Shown here: positions 21,526 through 31,788 of the stretch, piece after piece
Layout: each line of letters begins with the position of its first letter
Position numbering within the stretch: the first letter of the stretch is position 1
Assembly: GCA_018806915.1 (NCBI GenBank)
Contig: JAGKQI010000061.1
Location: forward strand, 1,612,001-1,676,000
DNA length: 64,000 nucleotides
Source of the DNA: Phytophthora colocasiae
Taxonomy: Eukaryota > Oomycota > Peronosporomycetes > Peronosporales > Peronosporaceae
Direction: 5' to 3'
The notes under the pieces: generated by a model
What the model was told of the DNA's origin: nothing
The model's input: the letters and a program-made list of their open reading frames with translations, nothing else
Database searches by the model: none
Position numbers and translations under genes: made by a program

Positions 21526-24500
21526 ATGATCAAGCGCACCGTAGTGGAGTGGTCTCCGCATGATGCGTCCTTGTTCGCCGTGGGCACGGACAACCTGCGT
21601 CTCTTTGAGGTCACAACGTCTTCCTCTTCCTCTGGAGACTATGCTGACGCCTCGCGCGAGCCTGTAGCGCTCTCTACGCAGCGCAAACGCGCCTTTCGCG
21701 TCGTCCGCATCAACGCTAAAGTCTCCCAGCTTAAATGTCTGCAATGGTATCCTTTTGAAGCCAAACCGCTGCTGATTGCCACTGGAACTGGGTCGGGTAA
21801 AGTGTTGCTGTGCGATTTTGAAGACCCGCGAGCTCGGGTCATGCGTGAGTTCCTGCCCAAGTACAGTCGTCCCTGTCATGCTGTGGCTTGGAACCCGTCA
21901 GTGCCCAACCAATTAGCTGCAGGCTTCGAGAAGGTCCGCAGTGATTTCTGTACTTTAGTATGGGATTTAAACACAAGTAACGCTGTGGGGGGAGCTCCAG
22001 GAGGTCAAGGATTAACTAGCAGTGGAAGTAGCAGTAATATTGAAGGTCTCGTGGATCAGGATGGCTCTATGAACAGCAGAAAAGGAGGCAGCAATACTGG
22101 AGGAAGTGTCAGTGTCGGGGTTGGAGCTGGATCCAACGGATTCTCTGCTTCAGACTCGAAACCTGTCCATGAATTGGCCAATTCCGAGGCGACGATGGCT
22201 CTTTCGTGGGTGCCACTGCAACCGACTTGTTTGGCTACAGGAACAGGGTTTAAGTGGCTGAGAGTGTACGATTTAAGAGCTAAGGGATCCTCGCCGATGA
22301 GTGTGGTGGCACACAATAAGGCTGTGCTGGGAGTCGTCTTTGATCAACATCGACCACATATGCTCGCGACGTACAGCGATGCTCCACAGGAACCAGTGAA
22401 AGTGTGGGATATCCGACAGCTGGAGTCTTCGTCAGGACCGCTGCTTTCGCTCTACCAGACAAGCAAGAATCTCGCGCAGGTGTCGTGGTGCCCGTCGAAG
22501 CCAGGTATTCTTGTAACGGCGTCTACTGAGGAAAAATGGGTGTCGTTGTGGGATGTCACGAAGCAGGAAAGCGGATCCTCGACGCTTAAAAAGCCTTTTC
22601 GGAGACGCTACACGTCTGAACCGCTTACGTCGTTTTCGTGGCAGCATGTGGACTCACCTTCACGACTACAACGCGCAACAAATGTGGGCAAGAGTAGCAG
22701 CGACCAGAAGCATCAGCTTGCAGCCGCAGCCTTCCCGAACAGACTACTAACAGCGTCAATTACTGGTGAGCTTGGAGATATTTCGGTACACGATGCCATG
22801 CCGCTATCGCTGTCATCTCATGGAGCTGTTACGTTTGGCTGTGGGAAATTACTGTTTGGTGGGGCTGTCAGTGGACCTGGTTTGGGGACATCAGCAATGA
22901 CTCGGTTAACATTAGAAGAAGAAGTGAATTCGGGTTCCCGTGTCGAAGAAGACATTTCAAATGAAATGTACAAACTCGCCAAGCAGGGCTATTCCATTGG
23001 ACTATCCAAGAATCTGAAGCTGTTTAATGAATCGACTCCGCGTGGTCGGCAATTGCGCAACTTGTGGCTGTGGGTGGATCAAGTTGAGACTCTTCGTCGC
23101 ATCCGGGCGTCACGTGTGGAGCAGTCGCGTTCTACGACGAATGGTCTTGGAAACAGTGCCGTGAATGCTGCTATGGCTGGTCCTCTACGAGGATGGCCTG
23201 TAGATCCAAATACGCTAGTGATTGCTGGCGTGAAGAACGTCCTAGGTGTTTCTGGGGAACCCTTGAAGCCTGGCTCTTCTGGGTCCACTGCTACTGCTCA
23301 GGAGGATTCTAGAGAAGAAGAACCTGTGGTTACCATCGTTTCTGTGACGAAGACCGACCAAATGCTTGGATGCCAGTACTTTGAAGGACCTGGGCGAAGG
23401 TTGGGTTTGCTTGCGTGTAATTGGGATCCTGATAATGGTCAAGGAGCCACAACAGGTGTGGGAGGGCCAGGTCTTGACAACGCCGCAGGAAGGAACATGC
23501 ACCGAAGTAGTTCGAGTATCTGGAACCCTCAGAAGCAGTACGACGACAACACCCACTTTGCAAACCGCTCGTGGAATGAAAACGGCCGACACGAGCTTCA
23601 GAACATTCTGAATCGATGTGAATTGGACGGGAACTACGCTCGTGCGGCAGCGCTGGCGGTTTTCCATGGAGACTTAACCGCAGCTGTGGCGTTGCTTCAA
23701 AAAGGAGCTACCTGGCTGACACAGATGCAGCACTTAAACGTTGGCGTCTCGTCACCGTATACGCCGGATTTGTTACAGCTCATCGCAATGTCCGTTGCTG
23801 GGTACTCTGCGTCCATTGCAAGTGCTGGAGGGCTTTCTCTTTGGTCAAACATGACCCAGCAGTTGCTTAAGCGGAGTGAGATCATGTCTCAAGCAAACCC
23901 TCGGTACTTCCATGCGATGCTTTCTTTCTTGTGCGTCGCGAGCTCGTCTTCTTCGTCGAATACAACGAATATGAACACCATGCGAGGTAATCAGCAACCT
24001 CCACGGCGTGCAAATAGTCGAAGACAGTGGGGAAGCGTTGACGGGCTGGCAGCTTTCGGTGGAGCGAGGCCTGCAAGTGCTGGCGCTTACTCAGCGATTC
24101 TTAACGATATCACACTGCCTTTAAGCGACCGGCTTGCATTTGCTTGCCGCTATCTCCCAGCTGAGGAATTGCTTGCATTTGTTGCTCAACACGAAGAAGA
24201 AAGCGAGCAGTACGGCCGTCTGGAAGGACTCATTGTGACTGGAATCAACGCTGACGGTATCCGTCTCCTTCAGACGTATTTGGACAGGACGGGTGATGTT
24301 CAGACGCTTGCGTTGCTGGCTGCACGGCTACCATCTTCCTACGTGGCAAAATCACCTCGACTGGAACAGTGGATCCAAATCTACAAGGACTTGCTCAACC
24401 AGTGGCAGCTCTTTCATGAACGAGCTCGTTTCGATGTTGGTCGCTCACAACTCGAAGATCTTCTTAACGGGTTTACCAGCTTCTCCCGAGATTTCGACGC

Positions 24501-25494
24501 TGACGAGCTTCAGGCGGAACTTTTAGCGCCGTCGACTCTGTCTGTCCCACCACAGCTATTCGTACGCTGCAATTTCTGCAATGCGTCGCTGTCCTTGGCA
24601 AGTTTGCTTCGACTTGGTGGCTCCCACTCATCATGGTTGAATCGTGCCAAGCCCAAGCTTACATGCTGTCCGACATGTCGAAAGCCGCTACCACAATGTG
24701 CTCTGTGTTTGCTTCCATTCGGATCTCTGAACCCATATTTTGAATTGGCTCATCGTCGCTCAAGACAAACGTCTGATGCCGTGAACACGTTGGTGAGCAA
24801 CGTCGGTGCAGACAGTGGAGTAGTGCTGAAAGAGCCTAAAACAGGGAAAAACGAGTACGAAAACCTGGCACAGCTCTCGAGTATCCCGTTTGTGGAGTGG
24901 TTTACCTGGTGCCAGTCCTGCAAGCACGGCGGTCATGCTCATCACTTGGCAGATTGGTTCAAGGCGCACACAGTTTGCCCCGTCACGGACTGCAATTGCC
25001 AGTGTCAACACCTCGACTTGCCGATTGTGGGTGACGACAACCAAATTCAAGTAATCGAGCAGCAGCGAGCAAATGCTGCGGCTTTAGCTACGCAACGTGC
25101 CGTGCCCAAGAGCAAAAAAAAACAGCAGCAGTATCAGAAACAAGAGGCGAAGGCTCCGTCACGTGGATCGAAGAAATCCTATCAGGACAAGCAGCAGCAG
25201 CAAGCGCCTACGAGCTCCGTAAGCTCTCAGCACAGCTTCTCTGTCTCTTCAACAATAGGGACAGGATCCACCTATCGATCCTTTTCATCTGCTCAGCTTC
25301 GGCCTAGTGGCACTACCAGCGGCTACCCTCCCCCATTTTCGCTCTCGGGGAGCAATTCCGTGGCGAATCTCTCTAGTGGCGTGAACTCTGGTACTAGCAG
25401 CAACGTCGGAAGTGGGACGGTGAGTGATGGAATCTCTCTGGGAAACAAACTCGACCAATTGGAGAAGGACAAGAGCAGCTACCAGTACATGTAA
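21526..25494 (+). CDS. MIOS: GATOR2/SEA complex subunit MIOS
   Basis: Single-exon gene, 1322 aa. The N-terminal 460 residues hold WD40 repeats (SPHDASLFAVGTDNLRLFEV; LATGTGFKWLRVYDLRAKG; VKVWDIRQLE; WVSLWDVTKQ). A long helical solenoid follows, interrupted by Gly/Ser-rich loops. The C-terminus at about residues 1010-1180 is a zinc module (CNFC, CCPTC...CALC, WCQSCKHGGHAHH, CPVTDCNCQC), the CTD/RING-like end of Mio/Sea4. A Gln/Lys/Ser-rich tail follows. In other eukaryotes MIOS works with WDR24, WDR59, SEC13 and SEH1L at the lysosome or vacuole to relay amino-acid levels to TORC1. It is longer than the human protein (about 875 aa) because of the low-complexity insertions. Confidence 0.88.
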   Translation: MIKRTVVEWSPHDASLFAVGTDNLRLFEVTTSSSSSGDYADASREPVALSTQRKRAFRVVRINAKVSQLKCLQWYPFEAKPLLIATGTGSGKVLLCDFEDPRARVMREFLPKYSRPCHAVAWNPSVPNQLAAGFEKVRSDFCTLVWDLNTSNAVGGAPGGQGLTSSGSSSNIEGLVDQDGSMNSRKGGSNTGGSVSVGVGAGSNGFSASDSKPVHELANSEATMALSWVPLQPTCLATGTGFKWLRVYDLRAKGSSPMSVVAHNKAVLGVVFDQHRPHMLATYSDAPQEPVKVWDIRQLESSSGPLLSLYQTSKNLAQVSWCPSKPGILVTASTEEKWVSLWDVTKQESGSSTLKKPFRRRYTSEPLTSFSWQHVDSPSRLQRATNVGKSSSDQKHQLAAAAFPNRLLTASITGELGDISVHDAMPLSLSSHGAVTFGCGKLLFGGAVSGPGLGTSAMTRLTLEEEVNSGSRVEEDISNEMYKLAKQGYSIGLSKNLKLFNESTPRGRQLRNLWLWVDQVETLRRIRASRVEQSRSTTNGLGNSAVNAAMAGPLRGWPVDPNTLVIAGVKNVLGVSGEPLKPGSSGSTATAQEDSREEEPVVTIVSVTKTDQMLGCQYFEGPGRRLGLLACNWDPDNGQGATTGVGGPGLDNAAGRNMHRSSSSIWNPQKQYDDNTHFANRSWNENGRHELQNILNRCELDGNYARAAALAVFHGDLTAAVALLQKGATWLTQMQHLNVGVSSPYTPDLLQLIAMSVAGYSASIASAGGLSLWSNMTQQLLKRSEIMSQANPRYFHAMLSFLCVASSSSSSNTTNMNTMRGNQQPPRRANSRRQWGSVDGLAAFGGARPASAGAYSAILNDITLPLSDRLAFACRYLPAEELLAFVAQHEEESEQYGRLEGLIVTGINADGIRLLQTYLDRTGDVQTLALLAARLPSSYVAKSPRLEQWIQIYKDLLNQWQLFHERARFDVGRSQLEDLLNGFTSFSRDFDADELQAELLAPSTLSVPPQLFVRCNFCNASLSLASLLRLGGSHSSWLNRAKPKLTCCPTCRKPLPQCALCLLPFGSLNPYFELAHRRSRQTSDAVNTLVSNVGADSGVVLKEPKTGKNEYENLAQLSSIPFVEWFTWCQSCKHGGHAHHLADWFKAHTVCPVTDCNCQCQHLDLPIVGDDNQIQVIEQQRANAAALATQRAVPKSKKKQQQYQKQEAKAPSRGSKKSYQDKQQQQAPTSSVSSQHSFSVSSTIGTGSTYRSFSSAQLRPSGTTSGYPPPFSLSGSNSVANLSSGVNSGTSSNVGSGTVSDGISLGNKLDQLEKDKSSYQYM

Positions 25495-25566
25495 GTGAGC
25501 CAATGGATAAAGGTACGAAGGTCAAATGGATAAATGAATTGGGGTTTGGAACCTTCTCGTACATGA

Positions 25567-26343
25567 CTATAGCTGAACAGGGAGTGAGTTGGGCACACCC
25601 AAGCGGGAAACTCGGCGGCTGTAGTCGTCCATGATCTCCTGCTCTGTTGTCCCCAGTCTCTTAATGGCTCTTTCGCGGTGCAGTTGTTCGTCGTTGAAGC
25701 CAAACATGAACTCGACTTTGGATCTCGGCTCCATCTGGGAAACGCCAGTGTATCGACGTAGCTCCTCGCCTCGGGCGATGTCGACGTCGCAAATCCCAAG
25801 CTTCTTCATTCCTTTCTCCTTCTTCAAGATGTCAGGGTTCACTCCAAGGCGATCCAAGGCGTGCGGACTGATCTCGTCTGCTGAGTATGTGATACGTCTC
25901 TTGCTTAGACTGACTGTGCCTGGCGTACCGAGCTTTGGAGGTATCGTTGTGGAGAGGATTGGCTCCATGTTGGCAGTGAGGGCCCACGAAACACTCTCAA
26001 TCTTCGGTTCAGTCTGTTGTCGGACTGGGAGTGGCATGTTTGATCTATGATTCTTGATGGTTGATTCGGACTCTTCGAGAACAGTCGATTTGTTCTCTTC
26101 TTCTTCTTGAAGAATTCTCTCCTCTTCTTCAAGCTGCAACTGGGGTGGAGCTAATGGAGATTGAGCACGAAGCGAGGTGCGTCGACTGAGAACTGTACCA
26201 GAGTCGTTTTCGTCGTTGAGAGACTGTGGCAGGTGGAAGGGTGGGATGGACTCACCTTCCCCGTCGACTTCGTAAAGCGATGCTATGGTGTCTGGAGTTT
26301 CTTCGCGTTGAGCGAAGATTGTGAGCAGGACTGGAACACTGAG
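25567..26343 (-). CDS. Conserved-looking protein, 5' end unresolved
   Basis: The minus-strand frame is open from 26343 to the stop at 25567 and converges on MIOS with a 72-bp gap. The N-terminal part is Glu/Gln-rich coiled coil (QLQLEEEERILQEEEE). The C-terminal half has repeated R/K-x-LG motifs (ALDRLGV, MKKLGI, AIKRLGT, VSRLGV), each followed by an acidic stretch. No ATG precedes the coiled coil in this frame, so an upstream exon is likely. A candidate ATG lies near 26458, but I could not fix the splice with strong signals. Function unknown. Confidence 0.5.
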   Translation of the reverse strand, partial: LSVPVLLTIFAQREETPDTIASLYEVDGEGESIPPFHLPQSLNDENDSGTVLSRRTSLRAQSPLAPPQLQLEEEERILQEEEENKSTVLEESESTIKNHRSNMPLPVRQQTEPKIESVSWALTANMEPILSTTIPPKLGTPGTVSLSKRRITYSADEISPHALDRLGVNPDILKKEKGMKKLGICDVDIARGEELRRYTGVSQMEPRSKVEFMFGFNDEQLHRERAIKRLGTTEQEIMDDYSRRVSRLGVPNSLPVQL

Positions 26344-26757
26344 CTATGCTTAGGATGGCGCCTCGTGGAAGGAAAACAAGATCCGGAGACGTCACGAGCC
26401 GTTTTCCAGCGGATATAAACGTAATGGTTATCTCGGATTCGTCCACTCGCTCAGTCAAGTTAAAACTGAAAAGTGTCGATGGGCAGCTATGTGCGTTTAC
26501 AAATGGCTAGTTGTGATGCTGTCGAAATGGAGCATAGCTACCTACGATCTGGATATATCATAAAAAGCAGGAAGGTGACAGCTCACACCATTATATCGTC
26601 CAAGGGCATGGATAACTTCTTGTCTGCGGCTTGTTTTAACAGAACGATTCACAGTTCGACCACGTTAAAAAAGAGTTCGCGTGTCTTCCGGGGTAATGAA
26701 AAAGCAAATGACGTGTATTCGGAAGGCTAATTTTCTCTGTAGAAACACCGATATCCA
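26344..26757. other. No confident gene
   Basis: It may contain the first exon of the gene ending at 25567. Otherwise I see no domain, repeat or RNA. Confidence 0.35.
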
Positions 26758-26958
26758 TGCTAACATCCTACTACTCCCGTTTCCATCGCAATGATCAACT
26801 TCTTGCGAGCTTCATCCGGATGGAAAACCCATTCGACACGACAAGTACTTTTATCACGGCAATTGATCTTGACGCAGCCTACGTCTCTACGTTTCCAGGA
26901 TACTTTTTGGACCTCTGCCAGAATAGTAACACGATCTTCCACTCGTGATCCCCCTTCC

Positions 26959-27264
26959 TGTCACAAAATAAAGTGTGTGATATGGTAGCACTAGCACTAG
27001 AGGAAGTACAGCATCGGGGGTCGAGCTGATGTGTTGAGTACGCTGGAAAATCGAAACTGAGATTGAGTTTAGCACCTTCGTCCTGTCCTCCTAGGCAATT
27101 CCAGTCCTTGGTGCCTGTAACTTCAACATCTAAATTCAAGCACATCGCATTCTTCATCCTAGATGACTGCGTTGCACGCGGGTCAGACTGCTTGCTGCAG
27201 CTTGATCTCCACAAACGTTGGCATTATCGCGTTCCATGTGCTTGTAGTTGATGATATCGTGACA
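26959..27264. repeat. Left LTR of the short element
   Basis: 306 bp, TGTCAC...GTGACA. It matches 27917-28217 over its last 301 bp. Confidence 0.8.
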
Positions 27265-27445
27265 TTCCCTCCTCCAAGCGAGGGCCTCTGGTAGTGTTGA
27301 GGTTGGCTTGGTTGACTTTCAGGGCTGATTTTGTCTTGATCCGAAGTGTCGGTCTGCTGGTGCCTGGTTGTGCGCTTTTGTTTTCTTGTGACATTCCCTC
27401 CTCCAAGCGAGGGGGGGGTCATTTTCTGTGGCCTCTGCGTCTTGT

Positions 27446-27781
27446 GTCTGGGCTCTTCTGCGCTCGTTTGGTCTTGGCCTCTGTGGCTTTTGTCTGGACT
27501 ATCCGTCTCTGGCCTCTGCGTCGTGCGTCTGGGCTCTGCGGTCTTGGTCTCTGCGACTTGCATCTGGGCTCTCCGTGTGGCAGCTCTATTCGGTCTTGGC
27601 CTCGGCGACTTGCGTCTGGGCTCTTCTGTGCTCGTTTGGTCTTGGCCTCTGTGGCTTTTGTCTGGACTCTCCGTCTCTGGCCTCTGCGTCGTGCGTCTGG
27701 GCTCTGCGGTCTTGGTCTCTGCGACTTGCATCTGGGCTCTCCGTGTGGTGGTTCGCTCTTGTTTGGTCTTGGCCTCGTCTG
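27446..27781. repeat. Two 168-bp tandem units inside the short LTR element
   Basis: The unit starting GTCTGGGCTCTTCTG at 27446 recurs at 27614, period 168 bp, with near-identical sequence. Each unit contains smaller degenerate repeats built on TCTTGGCCTCTG and GTCTGGGCTCT. All six frames are largely open because of the biased composition, so the apparent ORFs are not good evidence of protein. The strings TTCCCTCCTCCAAGCGAGG at 27265 and 27393 are further internal repeats. Confidence 0.7.
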
Positions 27782-27911
27782 GGCTCTCCTTGTGGCGTCC
27801 GCACTTGTTGTTGTTTCTCCTGGACGGGTTGATTGAGTTCCGTCAGCGCCTCGCCGACCAGGGAATGTCACATTAGTTCAGCATCTCGACCCCCTCCACC
27901 GCAGCGAAGGA

Positions 27912-28217
27912 TTAATCAAAATAAAGTGTGTGATATGGTAGCACTAGCACTAGAGGAAGTACAGCATCGGGGGTCGAGCTGATGTGTTGAGTACGCTGGA
28001 AAATCGAAACTGAGATTGAGTTTAGCACCTTCGTCCTGTCCTCCTAGGCAATTCCAGTCCTTGGTGCCTGTAACTTCAACATCTAAATTCAAGCACATCG
28101 CATTCTTCATCCTAGATGACTGCGTTGCACGCGGGTCAGACTGCTTGCTGCAGCTTGATCTCCACAAACGTTGGCATTATCGCGTTCCATGTGCTTGTAG
28201 TTGATGATATCGTGACA
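27912..28217. repeat. Right LTR of the short element
   Basis: Copy of 26959-27264 with its first five bases altered. The CTTCC target duplication follows. Confidence 0.78.
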
Positions 28218-29045
28218 CTTCCAAACAGAATCCAATCTGTCAATCATCTCCGTCAACGCATCTACATCTACGTTCAGTCTACACTCGCACAGGAACAGTG
28301 GAGTTCCACTGACGCCTGCCTCGTATACACAAAGACCCCTCCTTTCTTGATTTTCGAGCGAAATGACCGAAGTTGCATCCATTTTCGCGCGTATCAAGGA
28401 CACATGGAGGCCATTGAGCATTCGGTGGAGCCAAGAAGGTGGAAAGAAGCTCGGAGAGGTCGCTGTATCCTTGCACTATCTCTCGGATAGTCCTCTCTTC
28501 CCCATCAACCGTCCTTGGCTTGCTTTTGGCCCTCCTCCTGGAACTCTCCAACTAAACAAGGAAAAAAGGTCTCGAAGCGAATTCCTCTCACTCCATTTCT
28601 CCGTGACGCACAAAAGATGGTTTGAGCCACCATTTCCTCATACAAATTCAACTGGAAATGCCTGCTAAGGTGCGTAGAGAAGGCTTGAATGACGGAAAGA
28701 GTATTTTTCGAACCAAAGTAGTCCGAGCACTCCTTCCCATCCAACACAGCAAGGTACAGCAGCAAGTCCTCGTCGATTGTCGGGAATCGGTATTTCCGAA
28801 GTACAAATTACCATGTGCTACTTCGATGTCGGATGGATGTTCATCGATCAAATTGGCGAAGTGAACATGCCATACAAATACTCAGTTTTCTTCTTTTCAT
28901 AACATGGTCTTCCCATTCGTTCGATGTGTGTTCTCTTCACACCAGGACTTGACGTATTCAACACGTTAATTTCCGAACCAGGAGACAGGTGCAAGTGCAC
29001 CGAAATGCGACACACTCTTCGCGAACGTTTGGTTAGCTGAAAATC

Positions 29046-29192
29046 CTACCAGCGCTTGAGTGACACCTTTCGAATACGTACAGCAATGATCTCTGGCGTG
29101 TTCTTGCCTACATCCGGGTCGACTGCAATTTCAGCAACGCTGACAGCAGATACCAACCCAATGGCAATAAAAAGCAGTAGCCTTGTAGTCAT
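29046..29192 (-). CDS. Possible small secreted peptide (48 aa)
   Basis: ATG at 29192 opens a 48-aa frame. It begins with Met-Thr-Thr-Arg and a hydrophobic core LLLFIAIGLVSAVSVAE, typical of a signal peptide with likely cleavage after Ser-Val-Ala. It ends at a TAG in 29046-29048. A GTACGT donor at about 29082 and a TTTTCAG acceptor at about 29035 could splice out the last 12 codons and extend the protein. No RXLR or Cys pattern is visible. The TA-flanked transposon begins 20 bp upstream of the start, so its promoter may have been displaced. Confidence 0.4.
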   Translation of the reverse strand: MTTRLLLFIAIGLVSAVSVAEIAVDPDVGKNTPEIIAVRIRKVSLKRW

Positions 29193-29237
29193 CCTTGTTC
29201 TTTGAAGAGAGTATTGTGGTTCGTTTCCAAAATTCCC

Positions 29238-30703
29238 ATGGGCGGTTCAGAATCGACCCTGGGCGAATCGACCCTCCAATCGACCACCTCAGATATTGAC
29301 TTCGATCTTATGACATTTAAAAGTTTTTCGCCAAGAAGAGCATTTGTGATGGTAGAAGGAGTTGGTGGCGCGACAAGCGCTGATAGAGCGGGTTTATCGC
29401 CTCTACGAGGACGTTCACAGCGCAATCCACGTCGAGTGCAGCCGTATTACGCACGGCCATCTGCAAGAAGGTCGCTGAATGTATCGTCGAGCCAGGAGGA
29501 CATCCGACCGGCACAGACTCCGAGCCAAGTGGACATCCAGCTAGCCCAAGATACCCCCGAGTTTTCACTGGCCTCGCCTGGTGAAGGTACTGGGACGGAA
29601 TCTTCTCATCTAGCGTGCTCGCCAAGCAGCACGTCAACCCCAGATCGAGTTCCTACTGTGAGGAGATCACCAAGAACCGCTTCTTTGACATCACCTCCGC
29701 GTAGTCATGATACACCGTTGCGGCGTCTGACAGGAAGCCTCGAGAGCGAGCGCACAGTCAGAAGATCTCCAAGATTGGCTAGTCAAGGTGATAGTACGTC
29801 ACCTCCCAACAGAAGCGCGCCAGCCACAAGTTCAAATTTGTATCGCCTTCTTGTGACCCCCATCATAAAGACATCTCTCAGCCAGCGTGACACTTCAGGG
29901 GAACTACTAGATGTCTGCGCACTGGAAGGATCGTCCTTCAATGTAATTCTCAAACAGCTTTGGGACCGATACAGTGAACATGTGCATGGGTTGCCGTCAA
30001 AACTCGTGGCAAGTGGGCTGTGGAGTCAGCTAATATTGAGACGTGGAGTAAAGTGATTCAGTTTAAGTTTAAGCGCCACGTTATTGACAGTACGAAGCGC
30101 GAACGGGCGTGGAACTCATGGCTTCATACCGTTCGTGGAGAAGCTGTCAAGCTACTGATTTATCAATACGGGGTTTCCATTACGACTCTGCCAACTCTGG
30201 TCGAGTTCAAGAAGGTGTGCATTACACCTCAAGTCAGAGATCGGTCAGGGGCAGTCGCAGAGGAATCTCTAGAGGACGTGGTCGAGCGACTTAAGGATAA
30301 GTGGGAGTCTACCTTTCAGTGTGCAGCTACGGTATGGAGAATGTGGGCGAACCACATATTGCGCAATTTAGATCGATCAACCTGGGACTCTGCAATCGAA
30401 CAGCCACCGCCGGAGCACTTAGTTAGGATGTTGAGAGCATCCGAATCTCGACTCGAGCAGCAAGTTTCCGACATGTCCCGCTCATCGAATTTGGCTTTGG
30501 AATGTGTTGAATCGTCGATATCTGCAACCGACCAACTACTTCAGGATTGGGAAGCGTTCGGGGCTCGGCTAAGAGGGAATAAACAAGCGCTGGAAGCACG
30601 GAGAGCTGTTATTCTCGGTTTTATTAACAATATCCTCCCACCGCGAGATGTGATCGACCCTCTCGACGCCATGGAAAATATGAACGATGTCGATCACGAA
30701 TAG
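29238..30703 (+). CDS. Accessory ORF1 of the TA-flanked transposon (one frame change)
   Basis: ATG 29238 lies in the left terminal repeat. The N-terminal two-thirds is Ser/Pro/Arg-rich, with two copies of a VRRSPRxAS motif, suggesting a disordered DNA- or RNA-binding region. From about 30030 the frame changes (first frame stops at 30056; second runs to 30703), and the second part is helical and charged (IETWSKVIQFKFKRHVIDST, LEDVVERLKDKW). The change could be a one-base deletion, or a roughly 60-bp intron from GTGAAC near 29972 to CAG at 30031, which keeps frame but has a weak donor. No known domain recognised. Confidence 0.5.
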
Positions 30704-30708
30704 TTGTT

Positions 30709-31788
30709 TTAAAGTTGCCTAACTACATATCCAAAATTTTCGTTGTTGTTGGAGTGTAATCTGACCGTAGTTCTCTTTGCCAATTGCTTGACGGGATTGA
30801 AGTAGCCTTGGGAAGACCAGCCACAATGCTCAAAAGTGCGCTTCATATTGAACGATTCAAATCGAGAAAAAGTTTCAACGATGAATGGCGTGAGATCTCG
30901 TTTGCTGCTTTCAACATAATGCCTCTGAAATGCCTTCTTCACGTAACCAAAAATATATTCTATTGGATTGAAGAATGGGCAGTATGCTGGAAGAAAAATT
31001 GGCACCACACCGACACTACGCAGAAAGTGAACAATATCAGGATGACAATGAATCGCAGCGCCATCTAGAATCCACACTGAGTTTTGACCAGGATACAATC
31101 GTACATTGCCCTGCTTGGAATAAACAAAACTGCGGCAACACCTCAGAAACTCTACTCGATCAAAAGTCCCTTCAGTGTTGTAGTAATCGATGATGCCGTT
31201 CACGCCAATAAAAGCCAAAATTGAAACACGAGGTTTCCGCTGATAGTCGCCACGAATGGCAACAGTTTTTCCTCGTAAAGAATAACCGCGCTTTCGGACC
31301 ATGCCTTTGTTATCAAAAGACACTTCACCAAGAAACACTAGATTTTGGTGGGACCAATTCACGCGATTCAGTTCCTCCACAAACCGGAAAATATCTTTCT
31401 CCTTGATATGAAGTGCGCGCCGTTCTAAAACCTTCCGAGTCAGACCCATATCGTGAATAATTCTCCATATTGAAGCGATAGAAATAGCAACATCAAACTC
31501 ACGAATGAAATCTTGTCGAGCTTCATCGAGATAAGCTAGAGGGCGTAGCTGGTAATACCGGAACAACCACTTGCGGTGCGTCTTCGTGAATTTCTTGTCT
31601 GTATGTGCTTGTGCCCGCTGGAAAGATCCTGTTTCTTCATACACGCGAATCCAATTCCCTATAGTCTTAATGTCCTTGTTGTAGACGTGAGCTAAATGTT
31701 TCCTGGAAAAACCAAGGCTGTAATACCCATACAAGCAGTGAAATACGGTATTAGGGTGCGCGTGCTGTGTTGTTACTGCAATCTCCAT
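30709..31788 (-). CDS. IS630/Tc1-mariner-type DDE transposase
   Basis: 359 aa from ATG 31788. The N-terminus is a helix-turn-helix (residues about 20-60, SRKHLAHVYNKDIKTIGNWI). The catalytic core shows the expected acidic residues: Asp in GEVSFDNKG, Asp in VWILDGAAIH, and the third acid in FFNPIEYIFGYVKK (Glu, DDE rather than DDD). The frame is intact from start to stop, so this copy may still encode active protein. It cuts and pastes at TA, consistent with the TA at both ends. Its C-terminal codons end 5 bp from those of ORF1. Confidence 0.82.
   Translation of the reverse strand: MEIAVTTQHAHPNTVFHCLYGYYSLGFSRKHLAHVYNKDIKTIGNWIRVYEETGSFQRAQAHTDKKFTKTHRKWLFRYYQLRPLAYLDEARQDFIREFDVAISIASIWRIIHDMGLTRKVLERRALHIKEKDIFRFVEELNRVNWSHQNLVFLGEVSFDNKGMVRKRGYSLRGKTVAIRGDYQRKPRVSILAFIGVNGIIDYYNTEGTFDRVEFLRCCRSFVYSKQGNVRLYPGQNSVWILDGAAIHCHPDIVHFLRSVGVVPIFLPAYCPFFNPIEYIFGYVKKAFQRHYVESSKRDLTPFIVETFSRFESFNMKRTFEHCGWSSQGYFNPVKQLAKRTTVRLHSNNNENFGYVVRQL

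Larger units (their letters stand above)
26959..28217. mobile_element. Short non-autonomous LTR retrotransposon in the CRN remnant
   Basis: 1,259-bp insertion bounded by ~306-bp direct repeats (26959-27264; 27912-28217) that begin TGTCAC and end GTGACA. It is flanked by a perfect 5-bp duplication, CTTCC (26954-26958 and 28218-28222); removing it restores the CRN sequence. Over 301 bp the repeats look identical by eye, but the first five bases of the right repeat are ttaat instead of tgtca. The internal 650 bp has no pol genes, only a G/T-rich tandem repeat. Best described as a TRIM/LARD-type element. The strand is uncertain. Confidence 0.75.
26758..28866 (-). pseudogene. Third CRN nuclease remnant, inverted and split
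   Basis: Minus-strand pieces match the other two CRN loci in order. 28851-28640: end of the NTPase region (LLLYLAVLDGKECSDYFG). 28765-28280: start of the nuclease domain (MVAQTIFCASRRNGVRGIRF, FLAPPNAQWPPCVLDTRENG). 26942-26760: C-terminus (VSWKRRDVGCVKIN, VEWVFHP). It is interrupted between 26958 and 28218 by an LTR element with a CTTCC duplication, and carries at least two frameshifts of its own. No header or P-loop remains. Confidence 0.75.

Noticed and set aside
23242..25050. Minus-strand ORFs inside the MIOS gene
   Set aside because: Shadows of a clearly conserved plus-strand coding sequence.
27446..27781. CRISPR-like array
   Set aside because: Units are contiguous 168-bp tandem repeats without unique spacers, inside a eukaryotic LTR element.
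27294..27876. Overlapping long ORFs on both strands as real proteins
   Set aside because: All frames are open because of a biased tandem repeat; no domain or start context supports any of them.
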